Assembly: GCA_009192285.1 (NCBI GenBank)
Contig: WBVU01000008.1
Coordinates: forward strand, 2,408,985-2,472,984
From: Morchella semilibera
Taxonomy: Eukaryota > Ascomycota > Pezizomycetes > Pezizales > Morchellaceae
Length of the DNA stretch: 64,000 nt
Reading direction: 5' to 3'
A program made the position numbers and the translations under genes. Under the pieces are notes generated by a model that saw only the letters and a list, made by a program, of their open reading frames with translations, did no database searches and had not been told where the DNA came from. Positions 11,529 through 21,003 of this stretch are shown here, piece by piece. The stretch's first letter is position 1; the number at the start of each line of letters is the position of its first letter.

Positions 11529-12160
11529 TTAAGCAGTGGTACCTTCCGCAGTCGACATATCGGTTATGTGACCTGCCTTATCTTCAACAGGGGCAGGGAC
11601 TGGCTCCCATGTAAACGCCTCATTCGGCTTACATTCCTTGAAGCTCTTCTCCACACACTCCTTATCCGTGGCACTCATCTCCTTCATAGAGAAAGCTGTA
11701 TCCGAGCAGCCCTGATATGCTATGGCACTATAACGTTGTTAGTAGTGGAATCACGAGGGACCAAGAGATTGTGATATGGAACTTACAGGCAGTGGTCGCA
11801 ATCAGAGACAGCTTGAGAAACGGAGGCTGGAATTTCCCTGTAGTTCCAGTGGCCTTCCCTCATTGACTTGTATCCATAAGTGAAGTCATAGCAGTCAAAT
11901 TTCTGAAGACATGTCTCGGCCTATTGGGACCGTTAGCTCCTTTGTTCTGGTATTTTCACTTAGGAATGGAAACTTACAGAGAAGACCTCGGGCGCGACAT
12001 AGTTGGTAGTGCTCAGGATCTCATCGCACTTAGTCAGGTCGGTGGTAACGGCGCCGCCAAAGGCGTTGGTATCGTGGGAAGCCCAGTCAGGGTGGGTAGG
12101 AGCCTGGGCGTTGGTGACGGCGGCGGCGGCGATAGTGAGGAGGAGGGCGGAGATCTGCAT
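11529..12160 (-). CDS. Small secreted Cys protein, family member 3
   Basis: Three exons (12160-11978, 11920-11787, 11727-11529) encode 171 aa, with intron phases 0 and 2 as in members 1 and 2. MQISALLLTIAAAAVTNAQA is a signal peptide. Cysteines include D-L-T-K-C in exon 1, A-E-T-C and F-D-C-Y in exon 2, the exon-end motif S-D-C-D-H-C-L, then Q-G-C, K-E-C and K-E-C in exon 3. It is the most Cys-rich member. Intron 2 has an actactaac branch site; both donors are gtaagt. No transmembrane segment follows the signal peptide, so secretion is expected. No described family was recognised. The stop TAA is at 11531-11529. Confidence 0.82.
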
Positions 12161-12292
12161 CTTGGATATTGTTTGAGGGATTAAAGAAGTTGGAGCGGTG
12201 GTTAAGTTGAGAATGAGGCTTCTTGATTGATATTGTTGAAGATGATGAGGGTGATGATGAGGATGGGGATTAAAACTGAGGGCTATAGATGG

Positions 12293-12303
12293 GGTATTTA
12301 TCC
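12293..12303 (-). promoter_or_regulatory. TATA-like core promoter of secreted protein gene 3
   Basis: Minus-strand GGATAAATACC, 133 bases upstream of the ATG at 12160. It is identical in sequence and distance to the element of family member 1. Confidence 0.55.
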
Positions 12304-12420
12304 CTAAAATCTCGAGGAGGACCCTTGAGAATGATCTCCAAGATCTCTAGCTAGATACCCTATCGACACTATCATCCTGGTGTCTCCATATCTGAAGGTC
12401 CACTCTAATTCTAATCCTAA

Positions 12421-12690
12421 CCCTGCGTCACTACTCTGGATCGGTAATCGAAAACCGACTTGGCCTGAAAGCCTCCGGGCAAAGATCTACCAAAATAGAC
12501 TCGCAAGCTCTCGAAACTCTGCGATCATGACGCCTAAGTGATGGCTAAGCTAACCCTGGGTTACTATTCTCTTGGTCAATAGTGGAAAACTAACTTGACT
12601 AGAAAGCCTCCGGACAAACATTTACCAAAACAGAATCGCGACTTATCGAAACCTTGCACCACGACGTCTCAATTATCACGAACGCTCTGC
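12421..12690. repeat. Diverged tandem duplication of about 133 bp
   Basis: Two consecutive blocks, starting at 12421 (ccctgcgtcactactct) and 12554 (ccctgggttactattct), align through the shared core gaaagcctccgg and on to accaaaa-agactcgc/accaaaacagaatcgc. Many differences are C/T or G/A transitions, with the second copy more AT-rich. No protein was recognised in either copy. Confidence 0.6.
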
Positions 12691-14600
12691 TCGACTAGCC
12701 ACTGGCTTTGGCTTTCCTGAACCATATAAGGTTGTTGTCTTAGATCGGGATCGTCAGGGGTAGAAAGGGATTAGCGGTAACAACCGAGACATCGGGATTG
12801 GGGGTGGCTTGACTGGGATTCTCGGATCTGCACTAACCATGGTTTAACTCCTTCTCCACAACACCCTTTCAGGTATTCTTGTTGGGCAAACTCAGGGGAG
12901 AACATCTTACTGGATAGGAGATACCACGAGTACGCGGAGGGATTCTGCCAGTGTGTGCTTGCTTGGGCCCGGGTGAATCCAGCGTTGCATTCTGGAGTTA
13001 AACAAAAGCCGGACCATGATGTCCGGCGATTGGTATGTGCGTTAAAGAAGGTCTACTCTACATGTATTCATTTCCGACCCGTGTGGTCGTTCGCGGCATA
13101 AACCGAAGATAACATCATGATTCACGAAAGCGCCTATGTAGGGGGCTTGTACCCTACGCACGATATTGCGTATCGCCGACTTAGAAATTGAGACGCAACG
13201 TTTATGTGCTTCATTCAACAGAAAAGAGAGCAAACGACTAGCTTAGCTATATATGGATGTTAACTTCCGACTTAAGACGAGCCAACCATACAAGAACACA
13301 AATTACAGTGACTGGCAATTACTTGGTAGGGCCATGGGCAAGATGACGATGTCGACGAAACAGTTGACCCAGAGGGCTGTCATAATAGGAGAATAAAGTG
13401 CAAGATCTTGTCTAAAAGGGATAAGGCTTTGGTACTAGTTCCTAGGTCGACAGGATGAGTCTCTTCAACTCGATCAGGTAGAGCACTGTGTGTCAAGCAA
13501 CGACCGCACATCGAGCCGATTCAAGAGTCAACCGGTCTAGATAGCCGAAACGCTGATCCCTATATTATGAGAATCATATTTATAACACGGATGAAACCAC
13601 CGTGACTGACATTGTTGGATGCGAGTGATATGTTGTGTTCGTCACACACTTCACGCACTTCACGCGTGTATTTCTTGGCGTCACGCATACACAGTAGGCA
13701 TAACTTACATGTATCTTTAGTATGTATATAAGCACGTATACTAGGTAGGGTTTAATTAGCCTTATGGGGTGCATTCTTGAGAAAGAAGAGGCATGAGCAA
13801 AAGGTTAACACTCTGACGCGTTGTAGGATCGCGGAACTACATGTATATATCGAAATCCTCTCTTTATTAAGGTATTAATTCCAACCTTTTACGCATCCTT
13901 TGCAATTTGTTCTATCTACCTAGGATACCGGGTGAGCAGTTTTTGGTTGGCGCGGGTGATGCATGAGCTTCATGACCTTTGGAGCCCTGGTTATTAGAGA
14001 AGTGGCTAAATTGAAGGAGAATAGGATGGTATCCCTTGGTCTGGCAATGCAGCTTCAGTCCCACCCATTCCTGACCGTATCTCGGCTATGAAGTGGTCTA
14101 AAACATGCCGCATATCCTGTTGGAGAGTGACTGCGATGTTCCGGATGAGCACAAACTCTTCCTTGATCGCTTCGAGCTCGGCGGTGTAGAGTTGACGGGC
14201 CACCCTATAACACAAGAACTAGATTTGTATTGGGAGATCTATTATTTGATAAGAGAGATAACAGGATCTGTTAATAAAGCCACATATAAAACCAGACGAA
14301 GGGATAACCATATGCGAGTGATATTCCATGAGCAGTAGTTGTAACCCATCCTAATAACCAATGGCTACATATAACCACCCCTTGATTCGCTCCAACAAAA
14401 CTCCCTTCAGGATCCCACATTGCTAATCCAAACATCCAATCATTTACCTAGCAGCTTTACCCCACGTCAACAACGTGGCACAAAAGGGTTAGGGTTTTTC
14501 TAATTCCCCCAACGTCGCCCGACTAAACAAACATACCAGTAATCAAAAGAAAAAGACCACCACCCAGCGAAGTACGTCCCCAAAGTTCTTAGCCAAGCAA
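12691..14600. other. Intergenic region upstream of the pseudokinase gene
   Basis: About 1.9 kb without a supported gene, apart from one doubtful exon at 14006-14215. A TACATGTA motif is present near 13839. The sequence just before the kinase ATG (14520-14600) is A/C-rich, as expected of a 5' leader. Confidence 0.45.
14006..14215 (-). other. Possible orphan exon, helical peptide
   Basis: An open frame that could begin after an acceptor (gttatag, about 14205). It reads ARQLYTAELEAIKEEF and VTLQQDMRHVLDHFIAEI, a plausible amphipathic helix, then stops at 14006. No neighbouring exon, start or family could be found. It may be a decayed gene fragment or chance. Confidence 0.2.
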
Positions 14601-16360
14601 ATGGCTCTGATAAACAGACTCACAGGCCTACGCAGCCTATCACGCACTTTCACAACCACCTCATTCCGGCCGTTGGCAACGCAGGTGAAGTTAGACCAGC
14701 TGCCGATCCCAAAAAGTAAAAGTAAATGGAACGAGGAACCAACGACTTGGTATCGCCAACGCGGCTTTCACCCAACACGCCTCGGTGATAAAATCGGTGA
14801 CCGCTACCTAGTGGTTAGGAAGTTGGGGTGGGAGGTTCATTATACGGTGTGGCTTGCTAAGGATTTGAGGTGTGTATGCAGTGAGAGTGCGGCGTGACTG
14901 AAGTGGTAGTATGTGCTGGTATTTCCTGTATCAGTGGGTATCAGCGAGTTGCAACGCAAGGCCTCCCTGCAAAAATCTAACCACCAACTACAGCTGCAGG
15001 GAGGGGGGGGGGGGGGGAGCTCTTTGATACAGGGAATATTGTATTGTAAAAAATAATGCATCTAACAAAGACTTTCTAGCACCGATCGTCATGTTGCCAA
15101 GATCATGGAAGATATGTGTTACGGCGGTTCACCAGAGGTGTTTGAACTTTCCATCCTAAAACATATCAAGACTGCGGACCCAACCCATCCCGGCCATGGT
15201 CGTATCCTCCACATACTAGATAACTTTGTGCATCGTGGACCAAACGGGAGCCACGTATGTATGACCTTTGAGCCGATGGGACATGATGCTCTTGTTCTTT
15301 CGAGTCGCCTGGAAAGCTACCAACTGCCAGTACCAGCTGTGCAAGAGCTGGCAAGACAATTATTAATGGCGCTAGATTATCTGCACACAAAGTGTGGGGT
15401 TATCCATACAAGTATGTCCATATTCATCGCGCCTTCCTTTCTATGGGCACTAAGTCTAATCAACAGTTACTGGTGGCTGGTAGACCTCAAGCCTAGCAAC
15501 ATTCTTATGGCTATTGATGATACAGAAAGAGTTATTCGGGATTACTTGCTAGCGACGCAGCCCCCAGACATCCAGGTTCAGGGTAGGGACTGCCATCTAG
15601 TTAGATCAGAGTATCTCCCCACCGAGCTTCCACAATGGCCCAATCTGTTCAAGTTCAAGCTCACAGGCTTCGTCGTCTGTTAGTGATGCCCTTAGCCAAA
15701 CTTCATCCTAGTGCTAAAGTGAGCTGACCTGTAAGTTTTAAGCCTGCTGGGTCGACAAACACCTTTTAGAATGGATACAGCCTGCGGCATTCCGAGCGCC
15801 AGAAGTTATTCTGGGTGCGAATTGGGGCACAGGTGTGGATATATGGAATGCTGCGTGTATTGTATGCCCCCCCCCTTATCCACGGAAGCGAAGTGTATGC
15901 AGTAATTAACTGCTAAACATAGTTCTATGAACTGGTAACAGGAGAACGGCTCTTTACTGGTGTGGCGTTGAACGTGAGTGAACAAGAAATGGATACTCCG
16001 GACGCAAAGGAGCATCATATTGCGCAAATGATTGCTCTTTTCGGGCCCTTGCCCGAAGATCTGGTGAGAGCGGGGAAACACCGGCTTGATTATCTGGGAC
16101 CTGATGGTATGCTAACTGTATAAGAAAATGGTTTACCAACGTGCTAATAGAAACTGGCAGGGAAAATGGCTACATCACGTATTATAATGCCCCGTAGTCT
16201 GGCGGGGAAGATTAAGGAGCACCGCCCAGATATGACGGACGAGGAAGTACAAGAGTTCGAGTCGTTCCTGCTCAATATGTTGAAGTATAGACCCGAGGAC
16301 AGAAAGTCTGCGGCAGAAATGTTGAAGGATCCATGGGTGGAGTGCCCATGGGGTGGATGA
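14601..16360 (+). CDS. SRPK-like CMGC protein kinase homologue, probable pseudokinase with mitochondrial-type N-terminus
   Basis: Six exons (14601-14869, 15080-15411, 15484-15678, 15743-15861, 15923-16106, 16161-16360) sum to 433 codons. SR-protein kinase hallmarks are G-F-H-P-T-R-L-G-D, D-R-Y-L-V-V-R-K-L-G-W, TVWLAKDL, a Y-L-H-x-K-C-G-V-I-H-T catalytic-loop lead, C-W-V-D-K-H, R-A-P-E-V-I-L-G-A-N-W-G-T-x-V-D-I-W and a C-terminal helix RPEDRKSAAEMLKDPWVE. Catalytic positions are altered. The Gly-rich loop reads GWEVHY, the VALK site has lost a residue (H-V-A-K, Lys97), the catalytic Asp is Asn201 (HTN), and the DLG/DFG triplet reads G-F-V (262-264). The first ~27 residues are rich in Arg, Ser and Thr with no acidic residue, like a mitochondrial presequence. 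Exon integrity argues for a functional non-catalytic protein. Confidence 0.82.
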
Positions 16361-16993
16361 TACATATAGTAGTAGCATATGTAGTTGCTTAATTGAATAT
16401 ATATGATATCTTTAGAGAACAATGCTCTTGAAAATCTACAGCTCCTATAAACTTGTGACCCTCAGGCCACCCGGGAATAAATTTGTGTGGGGAAGGTCAC
16501 GTATAACTATCCGGGGTATTTTTTTACTAGAATCACGAAATATCACTCTTTGGATTTATGCTCAGATTTAATTACAAGAAGCCCAGGCTCAATCTTCTGG
16601 TGTAGCATGTATGGTGTATCCCAGGGAAGTTTTCTATCTTCACGATTCCGTGGCAAAGTAGAACTGCGCACATACACCATGATGTTTCGGGATCATGGGG
16701 TATCAATTTTATCCATTTATAGGTTTTATCCTCCCCGGGTCTACCACAAACAGCCACCACATAGCACTCACGCCAACGAAGAAATGACAAGCAGACAAAC
16801 ATAGGGCATCCATCAATGAAAGCGAAATAAAAGAAGAAAAATAGGAAATGAAGAGAGAGAGAAAGAGAAAGTAGGGGGTTGGAGGGCGTACGCACACTAT
16901 CTCTTCAGAACAGTAACTTACGGACAAACTTATACGATGATAGGAAAAAGAAGGAAAAAACACCTGGGACTAATATACAAGTACACTTTAAAG
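16361..16993. other. Tail-to-tail intergenic region
   Basis: 3' ends of the pseudokinase (+) and Pfs2 (-) converge here. The sequence is AT-rich with no exon recognised. Confidence 0.5.
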
Positions 16994-19156
16994 CTATCTT
17001 CTCCCGCCTCTAAAGCCGGCTCCATGGGCCTCTCTCATGCTGTCCTTTTGGCTGGGCAGCGGCGCCCTAACTCTTCCACCGCCGGTGCCGCTTCCGCCAC
17101 CACCGCCGTTATTATTGTTATTGCTGTGGCCATTGTCGTCCATATCCATGTTCATACCCATATTCGCCATCATGCCTGCGTTTGCCATCATGCCCGCCAT
17201 CATCCTTGGGTCCATTGGTGGCGGAGGCGGAGGTGGCGGAGGTCTTGGTACACCGTCGCCTCCTAGACCTGGGATTCCTGGCATATTGGGAGCGCCTCCT
17301 AGCACCGGTAGTCCAAAGTTTGGTAATGGTGGGATCAGGCCAGGTGGCAATGTTCCCATAGGAGGCATTGGAATGGGCGGAGCAACACCCTGCGCGTTCG
17401 GCGGAGGCGGGGGCGGGGGGACACCAAAGAACCCTGCCAGGGTTGTAAGGTCGCCCAGACCGGGTAGGCCTCCAGGCATTGACATTGGCATTGGCGGGAA
17501 TCCTGGAATGTTGGGGGCCTGCCCGGGCAACGGCATCTTCTGGTCGACTAGAGCATCTGCCTCGTCCTGCTCCTCTTCCTCCTCCTCTTGCCTGTGGCGG
17601 CGGCGGTTGCGGTCGTATGTTCCCATTGCTGCGGCCGCCTCGTCTCCGATGTGGTGACGATCCTTGAAGCCGTCAACTTCGCCGGGGCGGGGGCGGGTCC
17701 AGAAGCGGGTGATGCGGTCATTAGAACCGCTGCAGAGGATGTGACCAAGGGGATGGTATTCCATGCTCCAGATTGCGTATTCATGGGCATATGGGATTGA
17801 GGCCGCGGGCTGGATGATGGTGGAGGAGATGTTGGCGGTTAGGCCTGTGGGGGCTTCGTCGAGGAGGTAGTGGTTGATGGCACCATCGCTACCACCCGTA
17901 GAGATGAGGCCGGGGTGAATTGGGTGCCAGGCAAGTGTAGAGATGTCTTTTTCGTGCCCGCGGAGGACACAGAAGTCTTTCATGGCTCGCAGATCGAAAA
18001 TACGACATGTTTGGTCCCTTGCACATGTGGCAAGGAGCTCTCCACGCGGTTGGAAGAGAGATTTAGAGATTGTATTTTTGTGGCCGTGCAGCGTCGTCAA
18101 ACAGCGCGCTGTACGGGGGTCCCACAATTTTACCAAATGGTCCTTAGACCCAGAGACAATAAGACCCTTTGTAGGGTGCCAATCTACACTCTTGACGTCC
18201 CAACCGTGGCCGGTGAGAGTACGCTCTTCAACACCCTCGTTGAAGTTCCAAATTTTGAGCGTACTGTCATCACTAGCGGTGACGAATTTTGCATCAGTAG
18301 GTGAGAAGCTGAGATCACGTATTGGTTCTCCATGAGCCTGTAGAATTTTTACATTGTTAAAATTAGGCTGCCAGTATTTGACTATGCCATCCTGATCTCC
18401 AGAAAGAAGCCAGTCGCCAGAGTGCGAGTACTGGCAAACACGAATAGCGCAGTCGTGAGCCTGCATGATAGTCTCGAAATTGAAACCCATTCCGTTCCAA
18501 AGCGTAAATTCCCCGCTAGAAGAGCCAGTGAGAAGCCGACGGCCTTCGGGAGTCCACTATTATTTACGGTATTAGTGATAGCTGAGAAGAGACCCATGAG
18601 ATATTCCTACTTTGACCACATTGATGGGATGTTTAATTTTGTTCAGTGATGCGTGTATGTGTTTTGTCGGCAGTGAAGTTGCTGGATTATCGGCGTACGC
18701 AGCAGGAGGTAATAACTATCCGGAACCATGTAACCCTTTAGTATAATTATCTTCTATTAAGACCCCGCGATGATGGTACTCACATCAATAACGAATGCCG
18801 GCGCGGGTCGCAGATAGTCACGCGTCTGCCCTCTCCAATTCATCCGGCGCTTTGACATCCATTTGGCCACTGACGTTCCGTAGTCCGTAACAGGCCCTGT
18901 TTACACGTTAGTCTTCACTACTTCCACTCTGCGCGGCGACAAGAGCCGAATGGCCGCTCGCGAGTGGGTTGGTGGATTGGCACGGGTACACACGTCTATG
19001 CAGTGGTCTTCCCCGATTGTAGGGGCCATCTCGATCACCGCCAGCACCGCCGGCGCCCCCAGGGGGACCTTTATCATAACGGTCATGGCCACCACCCCCC
19101 CCTCCACCTCCACCGTAAGCTCCACCATCCCTATCCCTATCCTCGTAGCGGGCCAT
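16994..19156 (-). CDS. pfs2: Polyadenylation factor subunit 2 (Pfs2/WDR33-type WD40 protein)
   Basis: Four exons (19156-18994, 18896-18784, 18715-18611, 18556-16994) give 647 aa with matching phases. The order is: a Gly/Asp/Arg-rich N-terminus; the Pfs2 signature [15 protein letters not shown] and [15 protein letters not shown]; the short exon [19 protein letters not shown] with [14 protein letters not shown]; then WD40 repeats from residue 128 ([76 protein letters not shown]). The C-terminal tail is rich in Pro, Gly and Met. Pfs2 is the WD40 scaffold of cleavage and polyadenylation factor that helps read the AAUAAA region. I chose the ATG at 19156 because MARYEDRD fits the charged family start; an in-frame ATG lies at 19189. 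Confidence 0.93.
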
Positions 19157-20210
19157 TGATGTTGTCGGAGTGAGGCAAGTCGCCTGCACGCGCTTTGCAG
19201 AGCAAGAGATCTAGCTAGGCGCTTATTGAATTGGGGCTTTTCTCGGTGGTTGCTTACTATCGTTGGGGTGCGCTGCGCTGGTCGGCGTCGTTCGTTGTTC
19301 ACTCAAGACAAAGCTCACGCGAGTCGCGACTCTTTACCTGAGACAAAGGGGGGTGTTATTTGCGTGGTAGGATTGATCAAAATATCAGCATCACACTGAT
19401 AGACCAGGGAAAATTGATTTGGTTCCAGGGGTGTGGATTTATTGAGGTTTTCTGGGGTATGTTGCATGGAGGTCAGGTTGTCGCCGGATTATTGTTTTTC
19501 CTGTCGCCGTGCTTGGCGGGCGGAATCATGAGAAAGCACTCGGTAGCTTGGATACTTGATTTCTTCCACAAAAACGGACTTAGGAAACTTCTGTTATAAG
19601 AACGTTGATAATTAAAGTTAATTCTTTCGGGGCGCACATTAGAGTATAATGCTAGTCGGGAAGGCTTAGAAAGGTATAGTGTAGTCTAGATCATTGGGTC
19701 CAAGTGATTTTATAAAGATCACATGTAGTTCAGGGAGGTTCGGTCAAACTATCACTACATAGATACAGTACCAAGAGGAGGGGTGGGATCACTACGGTAT
19801 TCTCGTTGGTATGCTAGCATTGTGGTAAGAATACGGTATTTGTACGGTACTCTTCATCTAATGCCGATTTAATTCAGTATTTGTCACTAAATTCCGTAGT
19901 CCTATGGTAGTGATTTCACCCCATTTTTTCATACTATATGTAAATACATGTATCATAGGAGATTATAAGTTACGTGACTACATGTAGTTGGTTGGTGTTG
20001 GGTTTATCTTGCTAGCGCTACCAAAGACCAGATACACATAGAATGTGGTGGTGGTCAAAGTCTACATGGCCAATTCCCGAACGTTCCCGAACGAGCAGGA
20101 CACGCCAGGATTAAGTTTTGGTTTTCGCCGCCGCCCAGCCCACCCTCAAACCCTAAGACCTACCGCACTGTCGGCCAATTTTATCCAATACCAATCTTGG
20201 CACCACCAGC
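19157..20210. other. Intergenic region between Pfs2 and U1 snRNA
   Basis: Promoter side of both Pfs2 (-) and U1 (+). It contains the inverted-repeat element at 19780-19922, a TACATGTA-type motif near 19980 and, close to U1, CCAAT-type sequences at about 20174 and 20186-20196. The 79-residue ORF at 19360-19599 is unsupported. Confidence 0.5.
19780..19922. mobile_element. MITE-like inverted-repeat element A
   Basis: Left arm GGGGTGGGATCACTACGGTA and the reverse complement of the right arm, GGGGTGAAATCACTACCATA, match at 16 of 20 positions around a ~100-bp core with no ORF. No clear target-site duplication is visible. Confidence 0.4.
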
Positions 20211-20220
20211 TATAAAAGTC
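20211..20220 (+). promoter_or_regulatory. TATA box of the U1 snRNA gene
   Basis: TATAAAAGTC begins 41 bases before the predicted U1 5' end, with CCAAT-type motifs 25-40 bases further upstream. This fits a polymerase II snRNA promoter. Confidence 0.65.
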
Positions 20221-20251
20221 CACCGTCCTCCACACCTCTCATTCTTTCCTC

Positions 20252-20427
20252 ATACTTACCTTGCTACGATCTCTGGTGCTCAAGGTTGCCAGAGATCCGG
20301 AATGCAAACTCTCCATTGCACATCGGAGAGCGAGCTTCTGTCAGAGATCTTAGGATCTTCTGGGTGGCATAATTTTTGATTTCTTCTTGTGTCTTGGGAC
20401 TTCTGTCCGAGGGCATGACGAAGAGAT
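20252..20427 (+). ncRNA. U1 spliceosomal snRNA
   Basis: Recognised from structure, not from an ORF. The RNA would start AUACUUACCUUG, whose ACUUACCU pairs with 5' splice sites. Stem-loop I is GATCTCTGG (20268-20276) with CCAGAGATC (20289-20297). Stem-loop II is CTCTCC (20309-20314) with GGAGAG (20325-20330) closing a ten-base loop AUUGCACAUC, the U1A-binding loop type. A third hairpin follows at about 20337-20362. The Sm site AATTTTTGA is at 20371-20379, and a final hairpin has CTTGGGAC pairing with GTCCGAGG around UUCU. Every U1 landmark is in the right order. The 3' end (near 20427) is inferred from the last stem. Most introns in this window have donors that fit its guide. Confidence 0.9.
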
Positions 20428-20435
20428 CGTTTGTG

Positions 20436-21003
20436 GGCACTGTGGGCTTTTTTTTTTTTTTGGGCTTTGGCTACTGTGGGCACTGTGGGCATTTTTTTTG
20501 GCTTTGGCTACTGCGGGCACTGTGGGCTTTTTTTGGGGGGGGGGGGGGGCTTTGGCTACTGTGGGCACTGTGGGCATTTTTTTTTGGCTTTGGCTACTGC
20601 GGGCACTGTGGGCATTTTTTTTGGCTTTGGCTACTGTGGGCATTGTGGGCATTGTGGGACATCTGTGGGCTATGTGGGCATCTGTGGGCTCTTGTAGGCA
20701 TCTGTGGGAATCTGTGGACTCTTGTGGGCATTATGGGGCATCTGTGGGCACTATGGGACATCTGTGGGCGCTATGGGTATCTGTGAGCACTGTGGGCTCT
20801 TGTGGACATTTTGGGCACTGTGGGCACTGTGGGCACTGTGGGGCATCTGTGGGGCATCTGTGGGCATTGCTGGAGCATCTGTGGCATTGTGGGGCATCTG
20901 TGGGCGCTGTGGGCTCTTGTGGACATTGTGGGCATTGTGGGAACTGTGGGGCATCTGTGGGCATTTCTGGAGCATCTGTGGCATTGTGGGGCATCTGTGG
21001 GCG
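20436..21003 (+). repeat. G-rich minisatellite immediately downstream of U1
   Basis: The first half repeats a block of about 50 bases: ggctttggctactgtgggca, then ctgtgggc and a T or G run. The second half collapses to short units, cactgtgggc and catctgtggggc, repeated tens of times. The + strand is strongly G-rich with GGG every 6-9 bases, a pattern able to form G-quadruplexes. ORFs running through it (GTVGTVG-like) are repeat artefacts. Confidence 0.9.

Noticed and set aside
17037-17657. 206-codon Gly/Pro-rich open frame on the + strand
   Set aside because: Antisense shadow of the Pro/Gly/Met-rich tail of Pfs2.
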